A stretch of DNA of 64,000 nucleotides from a virus. Shown here piece after piece: positions 14,141-21,849 of the stretch. The DNA lies in IMG/VR virus record IMGVR_UViG_3300018080_000003, positions 79,728 to 143,727 of that record. One strand, written 5' to 3'. The translations under genes were made by a program, and so were the position numbers. The notes beneath the pieces were generated by a model. The model made no database searches. It saw nothing but the letters and a program-made list of their open reading frames with translations, and was not told the origin of the DNA. The number at the start of each line of letters is the position of its first letter. Within the stretch, counting starts at the first letter, position 1.

Positions 14141-15343
14141 ATGACTGCCAAGCTCAAGGCTGTGGAAGAACAGCCCAAGACCAACCCACTGCACGACAAG
14201 GTCGTGTCCATCCGCCGCGCCCTTGAGGGCGCCATGCTGGAGCGCGAGGACGCGATCGAAGCGCTCATGCTCGCGTTCGTGACGCAGGAGCACGTCGTCT
14301 TCGAGGGGCCGCCCGGCACGGGCAAGAGCTACTTCGTCGATGCGCTCTTCTCGTGCATGGAGGCCGACAACCGCTACGTGCGGCGGCTCATCCACAAGTT
14401 CATGACCCCGACCGAGTTAATCGGCGGGATGGACCTGAAGCACTTCCAGGAGCACGGCCGGGTGCGCACGGTCATCGAGCGCGGCCCGGCTACGGCGGAG
14501 GCGGTGTTCCTGGATGAGATCTTCAAAGCGAACGGCGCGTGCCTCAACTCCCTACTCAGCCTGCTCAACGAGCGGCTGTTCATGGACCAGGAGCGAGGGA
14601 CCATCGAGGTGCCCCTGCGCATGTGCGCGGCGGCCTCCAACGAATTCCCCGAGGACAAGAGCCTCGCGGCGCTGTACGACCGGTTCCTGTTCCGCTGCCA
14701 GGTGAGCTTCCTGCGGCCCGAAAACCGCAAGCGGCTGCTCATGCGCAAGGCTGGCCAGGACAAGCGGGCGCAGGCCTTCGAGCCGCCCGTTCAGCTCACT
14801 ACCGACGAGTGGGATCAGATCGCCGCCGAGGCCGACGAGGTCACCATCCCCGAGGCCGTCATCGACGCCATCCAGAGCTTGGAGCACAAGCTCTTTCACG
14901 AGCACGGCCTTACCAGCTCCGACCGGCGCTTCGTTCAAGCCCTGCGCGCCATCAAGGCCGCTGCCTGGCTCGATGGGGACGACGAGGCCGACGTCAGCCA
15001 CATCGAGGCCCTTCGCTTCGTGCTCTGGGACACCCCCGAGCAGCGGGAGAAGGTCGAGGACGCCATCGCAGCCATGGACCAGGGTGAGACCAAGGCGCTC
15101 ATCGACGCCATGGACAACGCCCTGCGCGCCTTCCACAGCCGCCCCACCGAGAACGCGGCCCTCTACGAGGCCATCCCGCAGATCCTCGCAGGCATCAAGG
15201 CTGCCGCCGAGCAGGCCCGCGAAGCGGTCACCTCCGGCCGGCTCTCGCGCAAAAACGTCGACAAGATCAAGCGCCGCGGCGCTGAGGTCGCCGAAGCGCA
15301 CAAGGAACTCATCAAGCTCATGCAGTCTGGGGTGGAGTTCTGA
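14141..15343 (+). CDS. MoxR-family AAA+ ATPase
   Basis: 400 residues. Walker A GPPGTGKS (residues 56-63), Walker B AVFLDEIFKA (D125, E126), and a sensor-1 region AASNEFPED follow the MoxR/RavA arrangement, with a helical C-terminal lid. MoxR ATPases work with VWA proteins to remodel or insert cofactors into target proteins; the VWA partner is two genes downstream. The start follows AAAGGGGAACAACAC. First gene of the unit under the 14088 promoter. Target unknown. Confidence 0.9.
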   Translation: MTAKLKAVEEQPKTNPLHDKVVSIRRALEGAMLEREDAIEALMLAFVTQEHVVFEGPPGTGKSYFVDALFSCMEADNRYVRRLIHKFMTPTELIGGMDLKHFQEHGRVRTVIERGPATAEAVFLDEIFKANGACLNSLLSLLNERLFMDQERGTIEVPLRMCAAASNEFPEDKSLAALYDRFLFRCQVSFLRPENRKRLLMRKAGQDKRAQAFEPPVQLTTDEWDQIAAEADEVTIPEAVIDAIQSLEHKLFHEHGLTSSDRRFVQALRAIKAAAWLDGDDEADVSHIEALRFVLWDTPEQREKVEDAIAAMDQGETKALIDAMDNALRAFHSRPTENAALYEAIPQILAGIKAAAEQAREAVTSGRLSRKNVDKIKRRGAEVAEAHKELIKLMQSGVEF

Positions 15344-15347
15344 GGTC

Positions 15348-15722
15348 ATGACCTACACCCACCAAGTCCCCAGCTACAAGCATGGACCCACGGCCAAGGC
15401 GCTCATCGCGCAAGGCTGGGCCCTGCACGTCGTGGAGACCTACAGCAGCAAGAACTACACGGACCTTCTCATCCGGATCATCCCCGCCGCTGAGACCCTC
15501 GCCGGTCTCGCCGCCGATGAGGGCATCCGCATGCTCAAGCTCGATCGCTACGACATCAATGTCCGCGTCCGCATGGACGAGTCCGCGCCTCCCAGCATCG
15601 ACGATGCCGTCGAGTATGCCTCCAGGTGCTTCGCCAAGAGCATCCACAACACCCTCGGCCGCTACGTCGAGCGCCTTCAGTCCGTCCTCAGCCGTGTCCC
15701 CGTCCCTCAGGAGAAGTCATGA
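15348..15722 (+). CDS. Hypothetical protein between MoxR and VWA, 124 aa
   Basis: Four bases after the MoxR stop, and overlapping the VWA start as ATGA. N-terminal TAKALIAQGWALHVVETYSSKNY, then LLIRIIPAAE, RMLKLDRYDINVRVRMD, and a helical end. Likely a third component or adaptor of the MoxR/VWA pair, judged from position only. Confidence 0.72.
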   Translation: MTYTHQVPSYKHGPTAKALIAQGWALHVVETYSSKNYTDLLIRIIPAAETLAGLAADEGIRMLKLDRYDINVRVRMDESAPPSIDDAVEYASRCFAKSIHNTLGRYVERLQSVLSRVPVPQEKS

Positions 15723-16846
15723 GCATCGAAACATCCTCTGCCTGGAAGGCTGCCACTGGCGCCTTCAGTCCAGATCCCGGCTCTTGGGCCGAAGCGTTCA
15801 TGGACACGATGCCTCAGCAGTACGCTTCCCTGCTCGCGAGAGGTGGCCCGGCCCTGGACTGCGCCGTCAAGCGGCACAACGAAGCGAAGACCAACATGTT
15901 CTCCCAAGGTCACCGAAGCCCCTTCCACATGCGAGAGACCTGCCGCGAAGCTTGGAGACGCTTCCAGGAAGAAGCAGAGCGGCGTGAGTCTCTCGAATTC
16001 GGCCTCGGCTTCGACCAGTCCGACAGCTGGGACCACAGTTTCCGTGCCGAGCTGCCCCAGAAACTGCGACCCGCCAAGGTCTACGACATCGCCCGGCTCG
16101 CCGGCCGGCTGGTCGTCGCGCTGCGTGGAGAGAAGGCAAAGAAGGTCTCTTCTGTACCCGAGGAGGTCTACGACGTCGAGCTGGGCGGTGACCCCTCCCG
16201 TCTGCTCACCAGCGAACTGATGCACCTCGGGCAACCCACCGAGCTGATGCTCCTCAACCGCATCAACGAGCAGCGCGCCCTGCAGTACAAGCTGCGCGGA
16301 GAAGCAGCCGCCAAGCGCGGACCGCTGATCATCGCCATCGACGAGTCGGGCTCGATGGGCGGAAGCGGCTTCAAGCGCGGCGTCTGGGCCAAGGCTGCCG
16401 CTGTGGCGCTCACCCGTCTGGCCTGGGAGGACGATCGGCCCGTCATCTGGGTCCACTGGTCGACCACCGTCAGCAGCACGGAGATGCCCAAGCCCGACAA
16501 AGACAAGCTCGCCTACGCCATCCGGCACTTCTACGGCGGAGGTAACGACTGCGCAAAGGCGCTTTCCCGAGCAGGCAAGCTTGTCTGCCGGCTCCGTGAG
16601 GCTGGCCATCCAGGAGGAGACGTCATTCTCATCACCGACGGGGTCGAGAAGTGGGGCGAAGAAATCGAGCACGCCATCGACAGCATCGAAGACAGTGACG
16701 CGCGGCTCTGGACCATCGGCATCGAGGTCGACTGTCGCATTGAGGCAGACGCACCCATCCGCGCCCGCGCCGCGGCCTACACGGCCATCAAAGAGGGCGG
16801 TCTTAGCCAGGCTGACCTCGGAAGCGCGAAGGGAGCGGTGCTGTGA
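15719..16846 (+). CDS. VWA-domain protein, MoxR partner
   Basis: 375 residues. Residues 1-200 are a helical N-terminal domain; the C-terminal VWA domain holds a full MIDAS: D208-E-S210-G-S212, and T306-D307-G308. Strands PLIIAIDESGSMG and VILITDGVEKW are typical. VWA partners of MoxR ATPases (RavA-ViaA, CoxE-like) bind metal and the client. ATGA overlap with the preceding gene. Confidence 0.88.
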   Translation: MSIETSSAWKAATGAFSPDPGSWAEAFMDTMPQQYASLLARGGPALDCAVKRHNEAKTNMFSQGHRSPFHMRETCREAWRRFQEEAERRESLEFGLGFDQSDSWDHSFRAELPQKLRPAKVYDIARLAGRLVVALRGEKAKKVSSVPEEVYDVELGGDPSRLLTSELMHLGQPTELMLLNRINEQRALQYKLRGEAAAKRGPLIIAIDESGSMGGSGFKRGVWAKAAAVALTRLAWEDDRPVIWVHWSTTVSSTEMPKPDKDKLAYAIRHFYGGGNDCAKALSRAGKLVCRLREAGHPGGDVILITDGVEKWGEEIEHAIDSIEDSDARLWTIGIEVDCRIEADAPIRARAAAYTAIKEGGLSQADLGSAKGAVL

Positions 16847-17058
16847 GCCAGCCGCTCGAACTCGGACGAGTCTGCTTCACCAGGCACCGTACGCAAGAAA
16901 CAAACTCAGATCCAGAAGTTGCATCCCCACCAAAGCAAGTCTCCGGTTGCCAGCCTTGGGCCCTGGACCTCGACGCCGGCTTTCAGACGGTCATCATCGA
17001 AGGCGAGTGCTGGGTCGTCGTCAGATGGATCGCCTGGAGATCTGAGGAAAAACAATGA
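16843..17058 (+). CDS. Small hypothetical protein, 71 aa, GTG start
   Basis: GTGAGC overlaps the VWA stop. Two cysteines (C11, C36) and a C-terminal beta stretch GFQTVIIEGECWVVVRWIAW. Function unknown. Confidence 0.7.
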   Translation: MSQPLELGRVCFTRHRTQETNSDPEVASPPKQVSGCQPWALDLDAGFQTVIIEGECWVVVRWIAWRSEEKQ

Positions 17059-17252
17059 AAATGAAGAAGCTTGAACCCACGTTCGAAAAGAAACTCACCA
17101 TCCCTTACGGTCAGCACGACGTCCAGTACGACTACCAGAAAGACGTCCTCTGGCTCCGACTGAGGGATGGCCACAACGTCATGCTTGGGTCCCTTTCTGT
17201 CTTCAAGGGCAGGGTCGAAGGGATCCTCTCTGACATCGAGAAGCACCGATGA
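17055..17252 (+). CDS. Small hypothetical protein, 65 aa
   Basis: ATGA overlap. Beta-like with YDYQKDVLWLRLRDGHNVMLG. Lysine-rich N-terminus. Function unknown. Confidence 0.7.
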   Translation: MKMKKLEPTFEKKLTIPYGQHDVQYDYQKDVLWLRLRDGHNVMLGSLSVFKGRVEGILSDIEKHR

Positions 17253-17611
17253 GGCCCTGGTACGAGAACTTGAGCAAGGGCGAGATGCTCTTGTGGGGAG
17301 GATCCGAGGTGTTCGTCATCGAGCCGTGGAACGGCTCCTACCTTCGGGTCTGGGGCCTTTGCTTCAGCGAACGCGGGCCCATGCGCTTCGATGTGAACGA
17401 GCTGGAACTCGGATGCGAGCCCATGGTCGACGACAACAAGCGGCGCGCCGTCCAGCGGGTGATCCTCGAAGGCGGACGCCTCACGCTTCCCGAGGGCAGC
17501 GTCGGGCCCGACGTCACCAAGGAACACGCCTACTCCGGATGGTCCAAAGACCATCTTTCGAACAAGCACTTCAACAAGGCCGACGAGGCCGCATCGTTCC
17601 TCATCCCATGA
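17249..17611 (+). CDS. Hypothetical protein, 120 aa
   Basis: ATGA overlap. Starts MRPWYENLSKGEMLLWGGSEV, with EPWNGSYLRVWGLCF and FDVNELELGCEPM; aromatic-rich beta fold with a C-terminal WSKDHLSNKHFNKADEAA. Resembles the protein at 21496 in its VIEPWN/VIQPWN segment, so the two may share a fold. Confidence 0.72.
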   Translation: MRPWYENLSKGEMLLWGGSEVFVIEPWNGSYLRVWGLCFSERGPMRFDVNELELGCEPMVDDNKRRAVQRVILEGGRLTLPEGSVGPDVTKEHAYSGWSKDHLSNKHFNKADEAASFLIP

Positions 17612-17772
17612 GCAAACTCTTCACCCCCGTCGAAGCCATCGCCATCATGCTCCTCGTCGGAGCCATGGCCATGCAGTCGGGACGAGAGCCCGAGGATGCC
17701 CTCGCAGGCATCTTCTACGTCTTCTCCGGCATCCTCGTCGGCATGCGTTGCAGCGAAGAAGGACACCTATGA
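17608..17772 (+). CDS. Small membrane protein, 54 aa
   Basis: ATGA overlap. Two hydrophobic segments (VEAIAIMLLVGAMAM and AGIFYVFSGILVGM) separated by a polar QSGREPEDA loop, so a two-pass hairpin is likely. Could be a small membrane effector; function unknown. Confidence 0.68.
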   Translation: MSKLFTPVEAIAIMLLVGAMAMQSGREPEDALAGIFYVFSGILVGMRCSEEGHL

Positions 17773-18023
17773 GTAAAAACTCCCCTGACGACGACAGCTA
17801 CTACGTGGCTGCGAACCAAGAGGTCACTGACGCCATCACAGACGTGTACTGGCACCATGAAGAACTCATCCGCAAGTGGGAACGCGTCATGAAAGCCGAA
17901 GAGACCCTGGCCCACTACCACAAGACCCCCGACGCCGAGCGTCAGATCGCTACCGCCGGAGCTGCCACAGCCAAGCAAACCCTGTGCGTACTCCGAGCGC
18001 TCATCCACGAGAACGACCGATGA
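17769..18023 (+). CDS. Helical hypothetical protein, 84 aa
   Basis: ATGAG overlap. Acidic N-terminus then helices (DVYWHHEELIRKWERVMKAEE, TAKQTLCVLRALIHEND). Function unknown. Confidence 0.7.
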   Translation: MSKNSPDDDSYYVAANQEVTDAITDVYWHHEELIRKWERVMKAEETLAHYHKTPDAERQIATAGAATAKQTLCVLRALIHENDR

Positions 18024-18505
18024 AGCGCCGCCCCTTCGACGCCTTCGACTTCATCCCGGACGACTACTTGAATCCAAAAGAAACCATCATGAAGGTCACA
18101 CTCCAGTTCCACCACACCGAAGACGCCGCTCCGCCCCCAGACAAGGCGCTCGTGCTCCTCGAAGCCAGTGCCCTTTGTCAAAAAGGCGAGGAGCCCAAAC
18201 GTGTCTTCGAAGAGATGATGCTCGGACGTCGAGTCGACATGGACGATGGCACCTGGGGCTTTGCGCTCGAAGGCTGTGAACCTCAGGACCCAGAAGACTT
18301 CTACGCCTGGGCCGAGCTTCCCGCCATGCCAGCGCCGCGGCCTACCCCGACGGTCGATGATTACGAGAAGGCCGTTTTGGATCTCCTCGTCAAGTACGAG
18401 GAGGGCACGACAGATGATGCATCCTTGGTTCGCTCCGTTGGCGAGCTGTACAACCGTTTCCCTTCGCTCCGCATGCGAGCACGGCGAGAGGCGGCGAGGC
18501 GATGA
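18020..18505 (+). CDS. Hypothetical protein, 161 aa
   Basis: ATGA overlap, start MKRRPFDAFDFIPDD. A second possible ATG at 18089 (MKVTLQFHHTED). Acidic, proline-containing middle (PAPRPTPTVDD), C-terminal basic helix. Function unknown. Confidence 0.7.
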   Translation: MKRRPFDAFDFIPDDYLNPKETIMKVTLQFHHTEDAAPPPDKALVLLEASALCQKGEEPKRVFEEMMLGRRVDMDDGTWGFALEGCEPQDPEDFYAWAELPAMPAPRPTPTVDDYEKAVLDLLVKYEEGTTDDASLVRSVGELYNRFPSLRMRARREAARR

Positions 18506-18777
18506 TCCCTGGACCCGGTCAGAAAGGCTACATCGGCAGCCTTCAGGCGGAGATCCTATCGGCCATACGAGAGAAGGGCGAAGCCCACGGGATGCTCATC
18601 GCTGACATCATCGACATGGACAAAAACGAGGTCTACCCGCCGCTTCGACGCCTGCTCAAGCGCGGCCTCATCGACCACAAGCCCCCCTTCTACGCCCCTG
18701 AGTCCCGAGGCGTACCCCGCAAGGTTTACTTTCTCACCGAAAAGGGACGGGCGGCGCTAGAACAGCTCGATGTCTGA
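18502..18777 (+). CDS. Winged-helix regulator, 91 aa
   Basis: ATGA overlap. GYIGSLQAEILSAIREKG-helix, MDKNEVYPPLRRLLKRGLI (recognition helix), then wing VPRKVYFLTEKGRAAL; a PadR/MarR-like winged helix-turn-helix. Likely binds DNA; the nearby GTAAC-N4-GTTAC dyads (14101, 19544) are plausible targets, which is inference. Confidence 0.8.
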   Translation: MIPGPGQKGYIGSLQAEILSAIREKGEAHGMLIADIIDMDKNEVYPPLRRLLKRGLIDHKPPFYAPESRGVPRKVYFLTEKGRAALEQLDV

Positions 18778-19036
18778 CGCCCTGACAGCGCTCCTGGACG
18801 CTCACAGTGGCTGGAACAGGCCCGAGCCCCGCAAGTCGAAGCCAAGAAAGCGGCTCAAGACCTACAAGACCCACTGCCGATTTCAGAGCGTGCGACGTGG
18901 GAAGACAGACCCCCGGTACTGCCACACCTGGGTGCTCTACATGCCCTGCGCCAAGGAGCACGTCAGCCACGCGGCCGAGCCTCCCGAGGACATCGCCTGC
19001 GTCAAAGCGGTCAGCTGCGACCTGAGGAAAGAATGA
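18770..19036 (+). CDS. Basic hypothetical protein, 88 aa
   Basis: Overlaps the previous gene by eight bases. N-terminal helix then a strongly basic stretch (PRKSKPRKRLKTYKTH), four cysteines (CRFQ, YCHTW, MPCAK, IACV and SC) and a W-V-L-Y-M strand. Possibly zinc-binding. Function unknown. Confidence 0.7.
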   Translation: MSDALTALLDAHSGWNRPEPRKSKPRKRLKTYKTHCRFQSVRRGKTDPRYCHTWVLYMPCAKEHVSHAAEPPEDIACVKAVSCDLRKE

Positions 19037-19263
19037 ACAAGAAGCTCCGGGAAAGCATCAACGAGTGCCTTCGATGCCCAGACCACTGCGAGTCACTTGC
19101 CGACTACATGCACGACATGGGCAATGATGCTCGCAGATGGCTGAAGCAAGCCGAGCGCGCGGGTGACGAGAAAGAGATCGAGTCCTGCAAGAAGCTCGTT
19201 GAAGAAAACGACCTCTGCGAGCGGCTCCTCAGGGCGCTCGTCAAGGCCAGTATAGAGAACTGA
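19033..19263 (+). CDS. Helical hypothetical protein, 76 aa
   Basis: ATGA overlap. Cysteines at the N-terminal CLRCPDHCES cluster (C-x2-C-x3-C) and helices rich in E/K/R. A small zinc-binding helix bundle is possible. Function unknown. Confidence 0.7.
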   Translation: MNKKLRESINECLRCPDHCESLADYMHDMGNDARRWLKQAERAGDEKEIESCKKLVEENDLCERLLRALVKASIEN

Positions 19264-19264
19264 A

Positions 19265-19534
19265 ATGAAGGACATTGCAGACACCAACGCGACCCCCGAG
19301 TGGTACGACGACATCTATCGAGCAGGTGTGCTCGAAAAAGTCTCCACCATCGCCGCTGAGTACGAACTCACGCTCGAAGAGCTGAAGACGATGGCTCCCA
19401 CGCTCTATGGCTACGTCAACGGCTCCCCGAAGTACTACGGCAAGGCGCTCAGGGAGCTGTGCGCCCTCGTCGCCTGCGCCAAGGTACTCAAGCAGGAGCT
19501 TGAAGAGTACGGGCCTCACATCAAAGAGTATTGA
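19265..19534 (+). CDS. Hypothetical protein, 89 aa
   Basis: Starts one base after the previous stop. Helix-rich, TATPEW-like start, EYELTLEELKTMAPTLYGYV and LCALVACAKVLKQELEE. Its stop overlaps the TTGACT box of the next promoter. Function unknown. Confidence 0.7.
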   Translation: MKDIADTNATPEWYDDIYRAGVLEKVSTIAAEYELTLEELKTMAPTLYGYVNGSPKYYGKALRELCALVACAKVLKQELEEYGPHIKEY

Positions 19535-19560
19535 CTTGTTCACGTAACCATGGTTACGTC
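19531..19560 (+). promoter_or_regulatory. Dyad promoter of the hammerhead/tRNA transcript
   Basis: TTGACT (19531-19536), seven bases, then GTAAC-CATG-GTTAC (19544-19557), geometry identical to 14088-14114. A -10 would fall at about 19555-19560 and the start at about 19565, a few bases before the hammerhead core. Confidence 0.6.
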
Positions 19561-19573
19561 TAAAATGCCGCAA

Positions 19574-19629
19574 GGACGAAACGCTCTGCTGCAGAGCGTC
19601 TGAGGGTATGCACCCTCACTGATGAGTCC
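19574..19629 (+). ncRNA. Type II hammerhead ribozyme
   Basis: All core elements are present in type II order. Stem II strand GGAC (19574-19577), GAAA (19578-19581), stem III CGCTCTG/CAGAGCG (19582-19598), U-C cleavage site (19599-19600), stem I TGAGGG/CCCTCA (19601-19606, 19613-19618), CTGATGA (19619-19625), stem II GTCC (19626-19629). A581 can pair with U599 and C600 is the expected H17. Self-cleavage would occur after C19600, leaving a 5'-OH on the downstream RNA that carries tRNA-Arg. Stem II is only 4 bp. Prediction by hand; no activity data. Confidence 0.9.
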
Positions 19630-19828
19630 CGGCTCACGCGACGGAAGCTTTGACCCTCTTCGGAGGCGAGCTGAATCGCGGTCCTGTCTGCTTCTCCGGG
19701 TAGTGGCAGACGAGGGCGACGTGAGGGCGAGAGCATAACTACCTGAGAGCCTTGGTTCCAGCTCTCTCCAGGTGGGCCCAGTAATTGGAACCCTGGGCGC
19801 TGCGTTTAGCTAGCGCGGGCCCAGCTTT
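19630..19828 (+). ncRNA. Structured RNA between hammerhead and tRNA-Arg
   Basis: About 200 nt without an ORF but dense in stems: CTCACG/CGTGAG (19633-19638, 19720-19725), CGCGA/TCGCG, CCTC-TTCG-GAGG, GTCTGC/GCAGAC (19686-19711), GAGAGC/GCTCTC (745-750 with 761-766 of the 19 kb block), and GCCCAG/CTGGGC (19776-19798). The loop GGTTCCA of one hairpin is complementary to TGGAACC in the next, so a kissing interaction is possible. No family recognised; candidate novel RNA. Confidence 0.6.
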
Positions 19829-19900
19829 GCATCTGTCGCTCAGAGGATGAGCAGCGGCCTTCTAAGCCGACCCACGCAGGTTCGAATCCTGCCAGATGCG
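19829..19900 (+). tRNA. tRNA-Arg (UCU)
   Basis: A complete cloverleaf of 72 nt: acceptor GCATCTG/CAGATGC, D-stem GCTC/GAGC, anticodon stem around loop CTTCTAA with U33 and anticodon TCT, T-arm GCAGG-TTCGAAT-CCTGC. CCA is not encoded. It reads AGA/AGG codons, rare in GC-rich hosts. Unlike the trio at 37088, its anticodon arm is normal. Confidence 0.92.
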
Positions 19901-19920
19901 CTCAAGAAAGGGGACCTCAA

Positions 19921-20337
19921 TTGAATCAAGAAGAGCAAGAAGGATGGTGGCTGACCGCTGAACAGTTTGATCCTGTCGACTGTGGCCACGTCGTCCATCC
20001 CTGGAACGGAGAGAGCATCGGAATCCTCTGGGAAGAGAAGGGCGACATCGAGTTCTTCTACAGAGAAGACCTGTCGCGCATCGAGCACTTGCAAGTCGAC
20101 GAACCAACCAAGCTGCTGCGGGCTCTGAAAACCATCATGAAGCTCGGAGGAGAGCACACCTCCGTTCGCATCCACTTCTTCGATCTTCGTCCGCCAAGAG
20201 GAAAAGTCGCAGAGCTGAAAAGCGACGCTGTCAGCAGTCACGTGCGAACGCGTGATGGCAGGAAGGTTTACCAAGATATCGGGCGCGCTGCCGTGCGCTT
20301 CGTCTGCGAAGTCCTTCAGGAGAGAAAGCGTGAGTGA
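19921..20337 (+). CDS. Hypothetical protein, 138 aa, TTG start
   Basis: TTG at 19921 follows AAAGGGGACC, a good ribosome site. WWLTAEQFDPVDCGHVV and a W-x-G-E-x-I-G-I-L strand give a beta-rich N-terminal half; helical end REVLQERKRE. First gene after tRNA-Arg on the same predicted transcript. Function unknown. Confidence 0.7.
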   Translation: MNQEEQEGWWLTAEQFDPVDCGHVVHPWNGESIGILWEEKGDIEFFYREDLSRIEHLQVDEPTKLLRALKTIMKLGGEHTSVRIHFFDLRPPRGKVAELKSDAVSSHVRTRDGRKVYQDIGRAAVRFVCEVLQERKRE

Positions 20338-20560
20338 AGACGCACGCAAGGCTCACCAGGCGAGGGTCGAAGCCGAGAAGTGCCTTCGAAGGGCACATTC
20401 CAACCTGACATCCGCCATCGACAGCGCCGAGAACGACAAGCATAGCTCCGCGCTTGAGGATGCCTCTTGGGCGCTCCAATACCTGGGAGCGGCCGTGATG
20501 CACCTAGGCAACGCCATTTACCACCAGACCAAGTGGGAATGCGCCCCGTACGGAGACTGA
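20330..20560 (+). CDS. Helical hypothetical protein, 76 aa, GTG start
   Basis: GTG at 20330 overlaps the previous gene. Coiled, alanine-rich helices (ARKAHQARVEAEKCLRRAH, ALEDASWALQYLGAAVMHLG). Function unknown. Confidence 0.68.
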   Translation: MSEDARKAHQARVEAEKCLRRAHSNLTSAIDSAENDKHSSALEDASWALQYLGAAVMHLGNAIYHQTKWECAPYGD

Positions 20561-20562
20561 GA

Positions 20563-20904
20563 ATGAAAATCGACAAGCCGACCCCAGAAGACGTACTCCA
20601 CACCCTCATGTGGGCTCGTGCCCTCATCAAGCGTGGATGGACAAAGCACAAGTGCACCAACCGAAAAGCAATCCGTAGCGACAAGGTCGGAACGAGATAC
20701 TGCGCCATGGGCGCTATCTACGCGACAACGGATGATTACCAGCTGCAGCAAGCTGCAAGAATGGCGCTCGGCCGAGCCTTGAAGGTGCCAGGCATAGCTC
20801 ACTTCAACGACCACCGAGACACGAAGAAACGTGATGTCATCAACCTCTATGACCGCGCGATCGAGTGCCTGAGCCAGCGCATCAAGCCGAAGAAGAACTC
20901 ATGA
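20563..20904 (+). CDS. DUF6197-like protein, 113 aa
   Basis: Two bases after the previous stop. LMWARALIKRGWTKHK, RYCAMGAIYATTDD, then ALGRALKVPGIAHFNDH and RDVINLYDRAIECL match the order of the DUF6197 family common in phages: R-G-W, C-x-x-G-A, FND, V-x-x-L-x-x-A-I. Function unknown. A relative with a similar GAYCALGALAAH motif is at 21846. Confidence 0.75.
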   Translation: MKIDKPTPEDVLHTLMWARALIKRGWTKHKCTNRKAIRSDKVGTRYCAMGAIYATTDDYQLQQAARMALGRALKVPGIAHFNDHRDTKKRDVINLYDRAIECLSQRIKPKKNS

Positions 20905-21164
20905 AAAAGTTGCGAGAAAAGGATTTTTCAACAGCATACGTCGTCGCGACTCTCAACCTCTCTTTGGAGCCTCCTGTCGTCATCGATGTCAGATGCTACG
21001 GCGAGAGCGCTGAGAGGCTAACCATGAGGAGTTCGCGCTATTGCTATGCGACTCTGTTCAGCACGCAGGCCAAGTCCTTCGAGCAAGCATGCCAGCTGGC
21101 GCTCGACACGGCCAAGGCTGCTCCTCACCTCAAATGGGCTGCGTCCTTCTTGGAGAACTCATGA
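20901..21164 (+). CDS. Hypothetical protein, 87 aa
   Basis: ATGA overlap. Basic start KKLREKDFSTAYVVATLNLSL, beta-like, then SSRYCYATLFST and helix EQACQLALDTAKAA. Function unknown. Confidence 0.7.
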   Translation: MKKLREKDFSTAYVVATLNLSLEPPVVIDVRCYGESAERLTMRSSRYCYATLFSTQAKSFEQACQLALDTAKAAPHLKWAASFLENS

Positions 21165-21496
21165 GCAAAGTCACCGATCTCAAAGGAGCCCTCGGGCTCG
21201 TAAAAATCTGGAACCACGGACACATCCTCGTCTACCCCTCGACCAATCGAGGCTACGTCTGCATCACACAAAGGGGGCACAAAGACCGCAACGGCAAACT
21301 CATGAAGCCCGGCACCGTGGGTCCTTCTGATGGCTTCTTTGGCATGGGTGCCAAGGCGTTCGAGCCGAAGACTTTCCGCCACCCCTTGGTGGGGCCGGGG
21401 GACCTAGACGAGAAGAACAAGCATCTGTTCGATCTCTACGGAGGTCGAACCGCTTCTGTTGAAGAGCAACACGCGTTCGCTCAGAGGAGGCTCTGA
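21161..21496 (+). CDS. Hypothetical protein, 111 aa
   Basis: ATGA overlap. GLVKIWNHGHILVYPSTNRGYVCI is beta-rich; then a basic loop and PLVGPGDLDEKNKHLFDLYGG. Function unknown. Confidence 0.7.
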   Translation: MSKVTDLKGALGLVKIWNHGHILVYPSTNRGYVCITQRGHKDRNGKLMKPGTVGPSDGFFGMGAKAFEPKTFRHPLVGPGDLDEKNKHLFDLYGGRTASVEEQHAFAQRRL

Positions 21497-21849
21497 TGCC
21501 GCTCATCGACCCAAAAAACCAGCCCCCCATCCCTAAATGGTGGACCAACGTCAAAGTTGGGACGAAGATCGTCGCCGGAGCCGGCCGCGGTATCAGAGCC
21601 ATCGTCATCCAGCCTTGGAACGACGTGTTCCTCGGTTGCGCAAAGCAGGTGTGGAGGACTCCTGCTGCAGCGGGAGCGAATCTACTTCAGCCTCGATGGG
21701 AGATGTTTGCCCTTCGAGAAATTGAACTCTTCGACCAGTTCTGGTTGCCGCTAGACACTGCAGAAGAGCTTCTCACGTCGTTCAGAAGTTGGATCGAGGC
21801 TCATGACCCCGACGGCTTCTTCGAGCCGGAAGCAAGGAAGACACAATGA
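21496..21849 (+). CDS. Hypothetical protein, 117 aa
   Basis: TGATG junction. KVGTKIVAGAGRGIRAIVIQPWNDVFLG gives a small beta core; later FALREIELFDQFWLPL and a helix. Its VIQPWND segment echoes the protein at 17249. Function unknown. Confidence 0.7.
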   Translation: MPLIDPKNQPPIPKWWTNVKVGTKIVAGAGRGIRAIVIQPWNDVFLGCAKQVWRTPAAAGANLLQPRWEMFALREIELFDQFWLPLDTAEELLTSFRSWIEAHDPDGFFEPEARKTQ

